From NCBI GenBank assembly GCA_902580225.1, contig CACHJU010000005.1, positions 1-64,000 on the forward strand: a stretch of 64,000 nucleotides of DNA, read 5' to 3'. A model generated the notes under the pieces. That model saw only the letters and a program-made list of their open reading frames with translations, made no database searches and had not been told where the DNA came from. A program made the position numbers and the translations under genes. Origin of the DNA: an uncultured Verrucomicrobiota bacterium (GTDB taxonomy: Bacteria; Verrucomicrobiota; Verrucomicrobiia; Opitutales; Seribacteraceae). How positions within the stretch are numbered: position 1 is the stretch's first letter; the number at the start of each line of letters is the position of its first letter. Shown in pieces: positions 1 to 9,587 of the stretch.

Positions 1-2
1 TC

Positions 3-1397
3 TACCAATTGCTAGAAGAAAGGTATCCTCTTATATCCAAAGGGATTGATGAAGTTGAATCGGAAGAAGGGTTGCAGGAAATCCTTAAAATTGTTGGGCT
101 TGAATTTGATGATTTGGAAAGTTTCAGTCTCACTGTAGAGGGATTGGAAGGTATTTCAAAAGTTCACGAACTGGGACGGGCACCCAAAATTGGTTCGGAA
201 TTAGATCTTTTGCTGAAAATTAGATTCAAAGGAAAAATCAATAAGCATGATTTAATTTCATTTATGCTTGAAGAGTTAGAAAAAGAAAAAGGTAAGGAAC
301 AGCGGGACTTAGTAGAAAAAACAAAGCGAACTGATGGAAATACATCTTATTTGACTATTCCAGTTGAAGTGATGGGTCATAAAGCAAGTTCATCAGATTT
401 ATTAATGGCAATTAATAAAGACGGCAATCATTCGGAATTGATTGTGGGTATTTTGGGCAAGGTAGAAGAAGCCCTTGAAGGGAAATTGAAACAAGATGCG
501 TTAACATGCCTGAATGCAATGTCGCAAAAACGCCAAGTTACACTAGCGATGAAAGTTGATCCTGCCCTGTGGGAAAGACCTGAGTTTGGAGCATATCAAC
601 AGAATCCTTTACTGGCCGGTTTGGCCAATTCTGTAAAAGGTACAAGGGAAGTTGGAATCTCAATTAGCTTTTTGAAGGAATCTCTTGGTATTGAAATTTG
701 TGTAAATTGTAAAGATGCCCAATCTGCTCTCGGTCTTTGGACTGTTGCTCAAGGAGGATTGGGTATGGCTCAGTTGGCCACGGCTCAGGAGGGTTCTGAT
801 GCACTTTCTATACTGAATCGTGTCAAAACTCAGGCAATTGATAAAAATGTTTTTGTTCGAGTTGAAGTGCTCCCGGAAGATTTAGAAGAATTTGAATCCA
901 AGTTAATGCCTCCTTCTTCCCGCTCAAATGGAGGTCGTACATTAGCAGAAAACGAAGAAATGGATCCACTGGTTGGAAAAAAGGCACCGGAAATTCAAGC
1001 CAAAAGCTTAAAGGGTCAAGATTTCAAGCTCTCAGATCAGAAAGGAAAAATAATAGTATTAGACTTTTGGGCCACCTGGTGTGGTCCCTGTGTTCGGGCA
1101 CTGCCTGAATTGGTCAAAGCAACTTCCAGTTTTAACAAAAACAAAGTAAGCTTTCTTGCAGTAAATCAGGGCGAATCCAAAAAAGTAATTTCTAAATTTC
1201 TTAAAAAAGAAAAACTTAAAAGTTTAACAGTTCTTTTGGATGAAACTCAAAAGATTGGAGAAGACTTTAACGTCAAAGGAATTCCCAAGACTGTGGTTTT
1301 GGATCAAAATGGAATAATTCGTCATGTTCATGTGGGGTTCTCTTCAGATATTGGAAATCGTTTGAAAGGTGAGATTGATAAACTTTTGACAGAATAA
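3..1397 (+). CDS. thioredoxin-domain (TlpA/ResA-like) protein, 5' end cut by window
   Basis: The reading frame is open to the left edge, so the true start lies outside the window; the first possible internal start is a TTG at 9. Counting from there, residues ~320-462 form a thioredoxin-like domain with a WCGPC active site near residue 357, preceded by the AlkC/TSA-type entry 'LVGKKAPE'. Such TlpA/ResA-like domains reduce disulfides outside the cytoplasm, for example in cytochrome c maturation. The ~310 residues before it match no family I recognise; they are rich in Lys and Glu with alternating hydrophobic stretches, as in verrucomicrobial and planctomycete proteins that carry a thioredoxin tail. 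A signal peptide would lie upstream and cannot be seen. The domain call is firm and the exact role is unknown. Confidence 0.8.
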   Translation, partial: YQLLEERYPLISKGIDEVESEEGLQEILKIVGLEFDDLESFSLTVEGLEGISKVHELGRAPKIGSELDLLLKIRFKGKINKHDLISFMLEELEKEKGKEQRDLVEKTKRTDGNTSYLTIPVEVMGHKASSSDLLMAINKDGNHSELIVGILGKVEEALEGKLKQDALTCLNAMSQKRQVTLAMKVDPALWERPEFGAYQQNPLLAGLANSVKGTREVGISISFLKESLGIEICVNCKDAQSALGLWTVAQGGLGMAQLATAQEGSDALSILNRVKTQAIDKNVFVRVEVLPEDLEEFESKLMPPSSRSNGGRTLAENEEMDPLVGKKAPEIQAKSLKGQDFKLSDQKGKIIVLDFWATWCGPCVRALPELVKATSSFNKNKVSFLAVNQGESKKVISKFLKKEKLKSLTVLLDETQKIGEDFNVKGIPKTVVLDQNGIIRHVHVGFSSDIGNRLKGEIDKLLTE

Positions 1398-1559
1398 TAT
1401 ATTTCACAAACTATTGATTATGAATTAGTAACATAATTTTAAATCAATTTTCTAATTGTTTTTGTCTAAATCGCTGCAATCTCTTCTATTAGTTTTTTAT
1501 CCTTAACAAGGGATTATACTGAAACCTAACACTTAACGCCTAGCAGGAGATAAAAAGCC

Positions 1560-2237
1560 ATGATGAAAGTTAACGACTTCCTTAGATACGACATCAATCT
1601 CAAGATCGATTACGATGATTATTTTCGTTTGATTTACGACACCAAATACTTAATTGAGGCAAGACTTGGTCCAAACAGAACTTTCATAGCTACTAAGGCA
1701 TTTTACGGGAACAGTAGAAAAAAAGCAGTCCAACAAGCAGTTCAATGGTTTTGGAAAGATTTTAAAGGAATTTTGGGATCGGCTCACAAAATTATGACTG
1801 TGAATGATCCCCATGAAGAAGTTGTCTATGATGATGATTTTGCCTGCAATGACATCGGGAACAAGTACCTCGACGAACCCACAATTTTACGCCTCCTCGA
1901 GGAAGCCGATGGAGATTTAGCAAGAGATGAGAGTGAGGGAAGCGAAAAGCATCCTCCTAACAGTGTAAAGAGAACTCGAAGAAGGCGTAAGTCTAACAAA
2001 CAATTAACCACCCGGCTTTCCCAATCGCCTGGTGGAACTATTTACTACAAGATGACCGAGATTCCCGAAAAAGCCAAGTCAGCAAGACCAAAAATGAAGA
2101 TGATTAAATTATCTTCGAAAAGTCTTGAAAAGGCAATTCGTGAAGTTGAGCGGAGAGGTTTAAATAAATTTGAAAAGTTTGAATCAAAAATAAAACCTTC
2201 TAGGGTAACGAAAGGGAAGGTAAAGCAAGCTGCTTAA
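1560..2237 (+). CDS. conserved-looking basic protein of unknown function
   Basis: I do not recognise this 225-residue protein. It starts at ATG 1560 (or 1563) with a good ribosome binding site, AGGAG at 1544-1548. The N-terminal ~110 residues are mixed and aromatic-rich. A short acidic stretch near residues 90-130 is followed by a strongly basic run with several consecutive Arg (near 139-145), and the C-terminal third is Lys-rich and helical. The basic half suggests nucleic-acid or RNA polymerase contact, which is inference. It ends 9 bp before the ECF sigma factor and so is probably co-transcribed with the sigma/FecR pair. Confidence 0.6.
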   Translation: MMKVNDFLRYDINLKIDYDDYFRLIYDTKYLIEARLGPNRTFIATKAFYGNSRKKAVQQAVQWFWKDFKGILGSAHKIMTVNDPHEEVVYDDDFACNDIGNKYLDEPTILRLLEEADGDLARDESEGSEKHPPNSVKRTRRRRKSNKQLTTRLSQSPGGTIYYKMTEIPEKAKSARPKMKMIKLSSKSLEKAIREVERRGLNKFEKFESKIKPSRVTKGKVKQAA

Positions 2238-2246
2238 TTTTAAATT

Positions 2247-2777
2247 ATGTCTGGTGTTGAGCAGGATCGATCCTCTGAACTAGTTCAGTTAATGATGAAG
2301 TATCAAAGAAGAATTTTTGCTTACATTCATACTCTTGTGCCTTCAAGAAGCGATGCTGAAGATATTTTACAGGAAGCAAGTCTTACCATTTGTGAAAAGT
2401 TTTCTGATTTTAAAACTGGCACAAATTTTTACTCTTGGGCGTGTCAGATTGCTTACTGGAAAGTTCGGGCTGCACGCAAAAAGTTTGCTACTGCAAAGGT
2501 TGTATTTAACCAAGAAGTTTTAGATGTGATTTCTCAAACTAGAATCGAGGCAGAGGAGATATTAGATCAAAGACATGGTGCCTTATCCAAATGCTTGCGA
2601 AAATTAAACGATCGAGACCGAAGAATGGTTCTTACCCGGTATGAGTCAGGAAAGAATGTTACTGCAGCAGCTCAAGCTTCCGGACGGACGATTCAGGGGG
2701 CATACAAAGCACTTAATCGCATCCGTAAAACTCTTTTTGACTGTGTTTCATTTGAACTTTCTACTGAAAAGATATGA
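2247..2777 (+). CDS. ECF-type sigma-70 factor (Verrucomicrobium/Rhodopirellula type)
   Basis: This 176-residue protein has the two helical modules of ECF sigma factors. Region 2 is near residues 15-80, with the 'DAEDILQEA' core-binding helix and the 'FYSWACQIAYWKVR' promoter-melting part. Region 4 is near 105-165 and carries a helix-turn-helix. It should direct RNA polymerase to a small regulon. The stop codon overlaps the start of the FecR-LamG gene (ATGA, 2774-2777), so the two are translationally coupled. That is the usual arrangement for a sigma factor and a membrane-bound regulator or target. Assignment to the verrucomicrobial/planctomycete subfamily rests on overall pattern. Confidence 0.88.
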   Translation: MSGVEQDRSSELVQLMMKYQRRIFAYIHTLVPSRSDAEDILQEASLTICEKFSDFKTGTNFYSWACQIAYWKVRAARKKFATAKVVFNQEVLDVISQTRIEAEEILDQRHGALSKCLRKLNDRDRRMVLTRYESGKNVTAAAQASGRTIQGAYKALNRIRKTLFDCVSFELSTEKI

Positions 2778-4441
2778 GTGGTTTGAGTGACTGTGAATTG
2801 TTGGAATTGCATGAGCTTTTGGACGCCTTAGTAGAAAATAATCTCTCGAGGGACAAGCTCAACCATTTAGAGAAGTGGATCGCTGAAGATGAATTTGTAA
2901 GGATGTATTATATAGAGTTCATGGATATGTCATCCAGTTTACATCATTATGCTGAGGAATTAGTCAGCGACGATACCGAAGAATTGGTCGAAGAAGAAAT
3001 TGATAAAATTGTCTTTTGGAAACCTTTTTTGTCAATTGCGGCTATAATTATTTTAAGTTTTTTCTTTTTTCAGGAATTTCAAAAAGAGAATATTCAAAAT
3101 GACTCATTACAATTTGCAGAAAATCCTCAATCCTTGCTTTCGGTTTCTTCATCAGCAAAAGAAATCATTGTTGATTCAGTTGCGGTTCTTACCAAATCGG
3201 TTGGTGTAACTTGGGATCCAGAAACTCAATTTCGTCCTAATTTAGGAGATACTCTTGAACCCAGTGAATTGAAAATGTCAAAGGGTTTGGCTCAAGTTGA
3301 GTTCCTCCAAGGTGCGACAGTTGTATTGGAAGGCCCGGTTGATTTCTCAATTCAAAATCCGAACGAAGGCACCCTTTTCGTTGGAAAACTACGTGCAATC
3401 GTTCCTAATGTCGCTACTGGTTTTACTATATCGGTGCCTAATGGTCGGGTTATTGACCTTGGTACCGATTTTGGGCTAAATGTTCATTCTGGCGGATCTA
3501 CCGAACTGTTTGTCTATGAGGGAAGTGTGATTTATGAGGGAAAAACTGATGCCGGTGACAACATTACCCGTGAAGTTTCTGTAGGAGAATCTATCTTTAT
3601 TGATCCCTATGGATATGTTAATTGGGTTGAAATGCCTACCGAACCCTTTATCAGTGCAGCTGATCTAGCCTTCCGATCGATGGAAGAATCACAAAGACGC
3701 CATGCAGCTTGGGTTGATCTGAGCAATTCTATTGCCTTGGACCCCGAAACTTTAGTTTATTTTTCATTTGATAACCACAGTCCTTGGTCCAGAATTCTTA
3801 GAAATGAAAGTAAGTCTAGCACCAATATTCAAAATGGTGCAATTGTCGGATGCAATTGGACTGAAGGTCGATGGTCGGGTAAGGGTGCTCTTTCATTTAA
3901 ACGAAAAAATGACCGTGTCAGATTGCAGCTGCCCAATCATTTAAAATCTGCCACCTTTTCTGCTTGGCTCAAAATTGACTCGCTGGACCAATCTATTTCA
4001 CCCATTATTTGCAGCGATTCCTTGACTCTAGGTTCTACTTGTTGGAGTATCAATAATGCCGGTCAAATTGTACTGCGTACCCGTAATGAAAAAGGAAATG
4101 TTTACTACGAGTCAGCCGTTGCTTTTCGTCCAGAAACTCTTGGTAGATGGTCTCATGTTGTAACCACATACAACGCTGATTCTAAAATGATTAGTCACTA
4201 CATGAACGGTCGATCTTTTAGCAGGGAGAAATTGATTGATCCAGTTTTACTCAACTTCCCCAAAGCAATGCTTGGTCATTCTAGTCCTTCAGCTAATAAG
4301 AAGAATGGAATTGCCTTCAATGGTAGCATAGATGAATTTGGTATTGTTGAAGCCGTGCATGATGAAGAGCAGATCCGAAGAGTTTATGAAATTGGTCGTC
4401 CATACGAAATAACTAACGTCCTCGGATCAAGTCTTCCTTAA
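2774..4441 (+). CDS. FecR-domain membrane protein with C-terminal LamG domain
   Basis: This 555-residue protein begins with a cytoplasmic ~80-residue segment (helical, acidic, resembling anti-sigma N-termini) and has one membrane helix at residues ~81-100. The periplasmic part contains a FecR-like domain (~165-285, 'GLAQVEFLQGATVVLEGP', 'VPNGRVIDLGTDFGLNV'). It ends in a concanavalin-like LamG domain (~355-545, ending in the typical 'GSIDEFGIVEAVHDEEQIRRVYE'). FecR domains relay outside signals to the paired ECF sigma factor, and LamG domains bind sugars or proteins, so a carbohydrate-sensing anti-sigma role is plausible. The start codon overlaps the sigma gene stop. Confidence 0.85.
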   Translation: MSGLSDCELLELHELLDALVENNLSRDKLNHLEKWIAEDEFVRMYYIEFMDMSSSLHHYAEELVSDDTEELVEEEIDKIVFWKPFLSIAAIIILSFFFFQEFQKENIQNDSLQFAENPQSLLSVSSSAKEIIVDSVAVLTKSVGVTWDPETQFRPNLGDTLEPSELKMSKGLAQVEFLQGATVVLEGPVDFSIQNPNEGTLFVGKLRAIVPNVATGFTISVPNGRVIDLGTDFGLNVHSGGSTELFVYEGSVIYEGKTDAGDNITREVSVGESIFIDPYGYVNWVEMPTEPFISAADLAFRSMEESQRRHAAWVDLSNSIALDPETLVYFSFDNHSPWSRILRNESKSSTNIQNGAIVGCNWTEGRWSGKGALSFKRKNDRVRLQLPNHLKSATFSAWLKIDSLDQSISPIICSDSLTLGSTCWSINNAGQIVLRTRNEKGNVYYESAVAFRPETLGRWSHVVTTYNADSKMISHYMNGRSFSREKLIDPVLLNFPKAMLGHSSPSANKKNGIAFNGSIDEFGIVEAVHDEEQIRRVYEIGRPYEITNVLGSSLP

Positions 4442-4464
4442 GATAGATGTAAAATCTCTTATAA

Positions 4465-5439
4465 CTACCTAATAGCCCATAATGCTTGAAATTTATTTCC
4501 GAGATGCTGGGGATGAATGAGTTCCTTTAATTTTTGTTTCTTAAGATTCAGAGCATCATTAGTATTTTCTAATACGCTTTTAATTTTCTCCTGTGAGTGA
4601 TGCATAAAAAAAGATTCTTGGCTTTGAAGTTTAGGTTTTCGAAAATTCTTTTCTTCCAGACAATCAACAAGTTCATCCCAGCATAAATGACAGGTCAAAT
4701 CTTGCTCTCCCGGACATTTAAGTAATTCGTTTCTCATTTGATGCCTAAAGTATGAACGAGCTGTACCTTCCGGGCGTTCATTAAATAAAACTTGTTTCGA
4801 TAGTCCATAGTCAAATGTAAGAAAAAGTCCAGACCATGATTGTGAAAGAATATTTTCAATGGATATGATCGATCCTGTCGGCCAATCAATAGTATATCCT
4901 GCAATACTTCTCTTTGGAAAAAGGTGATCAAGTTTTAAAGGTAGAGAGGATTCAATAAGTTTACCTTCATGAATTGAAACTCCAATTTCATACCACTTGC
5001 TTTTATTAGCATTGAATTTGAATCTTTTAAAAGGTTGAGCATCAAGCCATTCATTGGAAAAGACGATTGCGTTTTCAGGAATTTCGATAAAATCCCCTAA
5101 TCTATATGTTATCGTTCTTCTGAATGGATGTTTGATTTCGCTGAAAACAGAGCAATTTGGTTCTGCTCCTATCTCTACTAATGTATATTTTCTTAAATCT
5201 TGTGCTTTCAATATTGTTTGACATGCATTCACAATCATTTGTCCCCAAAGTGTACCCGTTGAACTGGATGTATAAAAATCCGCTCCTTGATTTTTCCCAA
5301 CCCGTTCTTTAGCTCTTGTATAGTATCCTAAGGAAGGATGATAGAGGGCAAGATCGACAAATTCGTCAAAGGGCATAGCGGGGCGATCTTTGAGTTGTGC
5401 TCTAAATTTTTGATAAAAGTTAGTATATTCCTTTGGCAT
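4465..5439 (-). CDS. SAM-dependent methyltransferase, MidA/NDUFAF7-like (DUF185)
   Basis: The 324-residue sequence starts with the family's hallmark N-terminus: 'MPFDEFVDLALYHPSLGYYT', then 'GADFYTSSSTGTLWGQ', the region before the SAM site. A Rossmann motif follows ('TLVEIGAEPNCSVF', ~95-108) and then 'NEWLDAQPFKRF', matching the NE(L/W)LDAxPV motif of MidA. Eukaryotic relatives methylate an arginine of complex I; bacterial substrates are mostly unknown. The GAEPN loop is less glycine-rich than the usual E(L/I)GAGxG, so it may be a divergent member. It is divergent from the ctp gene, with only 35 bp between the two starts. Confidence 0.8.
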   Translation of the reverse strand: MPKEYTNFYQKFRAQLKDRPAMPFDEFVDLALYHPSLGYYTRAKERVGKNQGADFYTSSSTGTLWGQMIVNACQTILKAQDLRKYTLVEIGAEPNCSVFSEIKHPFRRTITYRLGDFIEIPENAIVFSNEWLDAQPFKRFKFNANKSKWYEIGVSIHEGKLIESSLPLKLDHLFPKRSIAGYTIDWPTGSIISIENILSQSWSGLFLTFDYGLSKQVLFNERPEGTARSYFRHQMRNELLKCPGEQDLTCHLCWDELVDCLEEKNFRKPKLQSQESFFMHHSQEKIKSVLENTNDALNLKKQKLKELIHPQHLGNKFQALWAIR

Positions 5440-5474
5440 TGGCTTTGTTAAATTGCTTGGGTATATGATATAGA

Positions 5475-6722
5475 GTGAAAATTAAGCAATTCTTTATTTG
5501 GGGAATTCCGTCTTTTGTACTTTCTTTTTTGCTGTGCAAGATTTGGTTGGATCCTACAAAACATTCATATTTCGAAACCGAATATTGGAAAGCTCTATTT
5601 AGGTTCAGTGAATCTATAAGAATCACCAATGCATTATATGTAGATAGGAATCAATCTGACTTTAGTCAACTTGCAGATCATGCAATTTCAGGAATGGCGA
5701 GTAAATTGGATCGGCATTCTAGTTTTTACACACCTTCTGAATATAAATCATTTAATGATGATACACACAGAAGGTATGTTGGAATTGGAGTAATGATAAG
5801 GAAGGTTGAAGATGGAGTTTTGATTTCACGGATTTTCCCTAACGGTCCTGCTGAAGAAGCAGGATTGGTAGTCGGAGAATACATTTTAAGTGTAGCGGGT
5901 GAATCCATTTCGGATTTTGATTTGGGGCAAGTCAGTGCTCGAATAAAAGGAGAGGAGAATACGGCTGTTGAATTGTTGGTTCGATCACGAATCCTCAAAG
6001 AACGGAATGTATTCGTAGTGCGAAAAAAAATAAATATTTCCAGTGTGGAAGAGGTAAGGGTAGATGAGAATGGTACCGGTTATATTAGGTTAGTTCAATT
6101 CACATCACGATCAGGAAATGAGTTTAGGAATGGAGTAAAGCAATTACTAGAAGATGGGGCTAAGCGCCTTATAATTGATTTGAGAGATAACGCGGGTGGG
6201 CTTTTATCCGCAGCGATCGATGTTACAGAATGTTTTCTCCCTAAAGGTCAACTCATAGTATCGATAAAGGGAAGGAAGAAAGAAGAAGTACGGCATTATA
6301 AGGCAAACTCATCAGAAGTCTTTGCGGATTTTCCAGTCGTCATTTTAATGAATGAAGGCAGTGCAAGCGCATCTGAAATTGTGGGTGGAGCTTTGTCTGT
6401 ACTTGGACGTGCAGAAATTGTTGGAGAACAATCTTTTGGGAAAGGATCTGTTCAAACCATCTTTCCTTTAGGTAATAAGTCTGGTCTACGACTGACGACC
6501 GCTATGTATTTTTTGCCCGATGGAACCACCATACATGAACGTGGAATAGAGCCAAAATATTTAGTTGATTGTAGTGATGAAAATGAAACTAAGCTGAGAA
6601 TCCAAAGATACAGCGAAAAGATAATGAACCAGGAAACTTTTGAAAAACAGTTTGGATTTCTACCTATTACTGACGAACAATTAAATAGGGCTCAAGAAGT
6701 AATTCTGAAATCAGAAAGGTAA
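5475..6722 (+). CDS. C-terminal processing peptidase, S41 family
   Basis: A 415-residue periplasmic serine protease. It has an N-terminal membrane/signal segment (residues ~5-25) and a PDZ domain (~95-180, with 'YVGIGVMIRKVEDGVLISRI'). The S41 catalytic domain carries 'NEGSASASE' and 'FGKGSVQT'. By spacing to E. coli Prc, the catalytic Ser is S298 and the Lys is K323, 25 residues apart. These proteases trim C-termini of secreted or membrane proteins. The start is GTG at 5475. tsaD follows 39 bp downstream, so the two are likely co-transcribed. Confidence 0.92.
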   Translation: MKIKQFFIWGIPSFVLSFLLCKIWLDPTKHSYFETEYWKALFRFSESIRITNALYVDRNQSDFSQLADHAISGMASKLDRHSSFYTPSEYKSFNDDTHRRYVGIGVMIRKVEDGVLISRIFPNGPAEEAGLVVGEYILSVAGESISDFDLGQVSARIKGEENTAVELLVRSRILKERNVFVVRKKINISSVEEVRVDENGTGYIRLVQFTSRSGNEFRNGVKQLLEDGAKRLIIDLRDNAGGLLSAAIDVTECFLPKGQLIVSIKGRKKEEVRHYKANSSEVFADFPVVILMNEGSASASEIVGGALSVLGRAEIVGEQSFGKGSVQTIFPLGNKSGLRLTTAMYFLPDGTTIHERGIEPKYLVDCSDENETKLRIQRYSEKIMNQETFEKQFGFLPITDEQLNRAQEVILKSER

Positions 6723-6761
6723 ATCTGAATCATTGTTCAATAAGTAATAGAGATGTTCTAA

Positions 6762-7811
6762 ATGATATTAGCAATAGAAAGTTCATGTGATGAGTCGGCT
6801 TTGGCTTTATACAAGCCAAAACATGGAGTTCTTGATGAATGGGTCCATAGCCAAGTAGTCAAACATTCGGAATATGGTGGTGTGGTACCGGATATTGCTG
6901 TCTCTGAACACTTAAACAATTTTATTCCTTTGTTAGAACTTGCTAGTTTAAAGTATCAACTGTCTAGATCTGTCAACAAAATCGCGGTTACTTGCGGTCC
7001 CGGTTTGGTAGGCTGTTTAGGAATTGGTATCAGTGTGGCGAAATCTTTAGGATTATCATGGGATATTCCAGTTTTTGGTATAAATCATTTACGAGGGCAT
7101 GCTTTTTCTCCTTTTATGCCATTAGGTGAATTTGAAAGTTGGAGTCATCTACTACCTCACTTAGGATTATTGGTGTCAGGTGGAAATACATTACTTTTTG
7201 CCATAAACAAGGAACTTGAAATTTCCATTCTTGCAAAAACTGTCGATGATGCCGCAGGAGAATGTTTAGACAAGGGAGCAAAATTACTTGGAATCCCATA
7301 TCCTGGAGGAGCGGAGTTGGAGAAAAGAGCTAGAGATGGAAATTATAAGGCTTACGATTTTCCGCGAGCATTTCCCAGAAAAGATGAAATGAAATTTAGT
7401 TTTTCAGGACTTAAGACCAGCTTACTTTATACGATTCAAAAAATGAATGAATCTGAAGTAATAATGAACTTTTCGGATCTTTCTGCTTCCTACCAATGGG
7501 CTGCCATTCAGCAATTAGTAAGAAAAACTGGACATGCTTGGGACTGTGGTACTTTTAAAAGTGTTGGTCTTTCTGGAGGTGTAGCGAATAATCAGATTCT
7601 TCGGAAGGAAGTGAAAAGATTAAGTAGTGAAAAGGGAGCTATTTTGCTTTGTGCAGAGCCAACGCATACCGGTGATAATGCCGCTATGATTGCATTTGCA
7701 TCCCATATCGATTGTCAAGCTGCATGGCCTAATATTAATCAGGGATTGACTTTTAATCCATCTCTTAAACTTGAGGAAGTTTATCAAGGAAGATTTCATA
7801 GGTCATCGTAG
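6762..7811 (+). CDS. tsaD: tRNA N6-adenosine threonylcarbamoyltransferase TsaD
   Basis: A 349-residue ASKHA-fold protein that transfers threonylcarbamoyl to A37 of ANN-decoding tRNAs, with TsaB and TsaE. Family marks seen are the N-terminal 'AIESSCDES' phosphate loop, 'YGGVVPDIAVSEH', 'CGPGLVGCLGIGIS', the metal-binding 'HLRGHAF' (H109, H113), 'LLVSGGNT' and a C-terminal 'THTGDNAAMIA'. Length is normal for the family. It starts at ATG 6762 after the ctp gene and is followed 48 bp later by cysI. Confidence 0.95.
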   Translation: MILAIESSCDESALALYKPKHGVLDEWVHSQVVKHSEYGGVVPDIAVSEHLNNFIPLLELASLKYQLSRSVNKIAVTCGPGLVGCLGIGISVAKSLGLSWDIPVFGINHLRGHAFSPFMPLGEFESWSHLLPHLGLLVSGGNTLLFAINKELEISILAKTVDDAAGECLDKGAKLLGIPYPGGAELEKRARDGNYKAYDFPRAFPRKDEMKFSFSGLKTSLLYTIQKMNESEVIMNFSDLSASYQWAAIQQLVRKTGHAWDCGTFKSVGLSGGVANNQILRKEVKRLSSEKGAILLCAEPTHTGDNAAMIAFASHIDCQAAWPNINQGLTFNPSLKLEEVYQGRFHRSS

Positions 7812-7859
7812 CATCGAGAACACTTGCCTAATTTATTAAAAAAGATATCATTGTAGTAT

Positions 7860-9557
7860 ATGATTTCTGATCCTGATAAAAGTAAAAAACTATCCAAAAA
7901 CGAGAGTATCAAAGAGGAAAGTGACTATCTAAGGGGTACAATTTTAGATAGCTTAGCTGACTCATCAAGTGGTTCAATTTCTGCTAACGATGCTCAACTG
8001 ACAAAATTTCATGGTACCTATTTACAAGACAATCGCGACAAGCGATTAGCTTTACTGAAAGAAAAAAAAGAAAAGGCTTTCTCCTTTATGATTAGGGTAA
8101 GAGTACCAGGAGGTGTATGCACTCCAAAACAATGGCTTGGCATTGATCAATTGTGTGATAAATTTGGAGATCAATCTCTTAAATTGACTACCAGGCAGGC
8201 ATTTCAATTATACGGTGTTGTTAAGAAGAATTTAAGACAAACCATGAAGGAGATTAATGACACCCTTCTTGACACCTTGGCGGCTTGCGGAGATGTAAAT
8301 CGTAATGTGATGTCTCCATCGAATCCATTTGAGTCTGAATTGCACGGTGAGGCTTTAGCGGTAGCACAAAAAATTCATGATCATTTGACTCCTCAAACAT
8401 CTGCCTATGCCGAGATTTGGTTGGATGGTGAAAAAACAAAGGTCATAGGAGAAGAAACTGTAGAACCTATTTATGGTAAAACATATCTTCCAAGAAAGTT
8501 CAAAATAGCTGTTGCTCTTCCACCCCGGAATGATGTGGATGTTTTTTCAAATTGCTTAGGTTATGTTGGGATAGCCGAGAATGGAAAAATTGTCGGATAC
8601 AATGTTTTGGTAGGTGGTGGTCTAGGTATGACTCATGGTAAAATTACAACTTTTCCCCGGGTTGCTGATGTGATCGGATTTTGTACTCCTGAGCAAGCGG
8701 TTCAAGTGGCCGAAGAGGTGGTTAAAATCCAGCGTGACTTTGGTGACCGCTCAGACCGAAGGCATGCTCGGTTGAAGTACACCATAGAAGATCGTGGTGT
8801 AGAGTGGTTCATAGATGAATTAAACCAAAGACTTGGATGGGAATTGCAACCCGCTCGTGATTTTGAATTTGAATCCACCACGGACAGATATGGATGGAAT
8901 CAAGATGCGGATGGTTCTTGGACTTATGGATTATTTTTTGAAAGTGGTCGTTTACGAGATAGAACAAAACAGGCCATCCGCGATATTGCATCGACAATTT
9001 CGTGTGAGTTTAGGCTTACTGCTAATCAAAATTTAGTGATAGCCCGCATACCCGAAACGGACAAGGTCAGGGTGAATGAAATTTTATCAATCAATCAAGT
9101 TACATTACCTGAAAAACTTTCTGGATTGAGGTTGAATTCCATTGCTTGCACAGCTCTCCCAACTTGTGGTTTAGCTTTAGCTGAGAGCGAAAGATATCTT
9201 CCTCATTTAATTGATGAATTGGATGAGATAATAGAAGAGCTTGGTCTTTCAAAAGAGTCCATTGCTATACGATCAACTGGATGCCCCAATGGATGCGGAA
9301 GACCTTACCTTGGAGAAATTGGCCTTGTGGGTAAAGCTCCGGGGAAATATAACCTCTATCTTGGTGCAGGATTGGATGGTACTCGTTTAAACAAGCTTTA
9401 TAAATCTGCAATAACTCACGATGAGATTGTTGCTGAACTTCGGCCGGTTTTAAAATCATTTTCTGAAGTAAGAAATAAAGGCGAACATTTTGGTGACTTC
9501 TGTATCAGGCAAGGGTATGTAAAAGCGACTGGTCAAGGAGCAGATTTTCACGAATAA
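7860..9557 (+). CDS. cysI: assimilatory sulfite reductase hemoprotein (CysI)
   Basis: A 565-residue siroheme and [4Fe-4S] enzyme that reduces sulfite to sulfide for cysteine synthesis. It has the two-fold nitrite/sulfite reductase repeat. The cluster and siroheme ligands are C430 and C436 ('CTALPTC') and C475 and C479 ('CPNGC'). The family segments 'IRVRVPGGVCTPKQW' and 'GEIGLVGKAPGKYNLYLGA' are also present. Length fits CysI (about 570) rather than ferredoxin-type Sir. No cysJ flavoprotein gene is nearby, so the electron donor is encoded elsewhere or is a ferredoxin. Confidence 0.93.
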   Translation: MISDPDKSKKLSKNESIKEESDYLRGTILDSLADSSSGSISANDAQLTKFHGTYLQDNRDKRLALLKEKKEKAFSFMIRVRVPGGVCTPKQWLGIDQLCDKFGDQSLKLTTRQAFQLYGVVKKNLRQTMKEINDTLLDTLAACGDVNRNVMSPSNPFESELHGEALAVAQKIHDHLTPQTSAYAEIWLDGEKTKVIGEETVEPIYGKTYLPRKFKIAVALPPRNDVDVFSNCLGYVGIAENGKIVGYNVLVGGGLGMTHGKITTFPRVADVIGFCTPEQAVQVAEEVVKIQRDFGDRSDRRHARLKYTIEDRGVEWFIDELNQRLGWELQPARDFEFESTTDRYGWNQDADGSWTYGLFFESGRLRDRTKQAIRDIASTISCEFRLTANQNLVIARIPETDKVRVNEILSINQVTLPEKLSGLRLNSIACTALPTCGLALAESERYLPHLIDELDEIIEELGLSKESIAIRSTGCPNGCGRPYLGEIGLVGKAPGKYNLYLGAGLDGTRLNKLYKSAITHDEIVAELRPVLKSFSEVRNKGEHFGDFCIRQGYVKATGQGADFHE

Positions 9558-9587
9558 TTATATTTTCTTTGTTACATAAACACCTAG

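Noticed and set aside
5420-5629. 69-codon minus-strand frame in the divergent gap before ctp
   Set aside because: It overlaps the well-supported start of ctp and has no family features.
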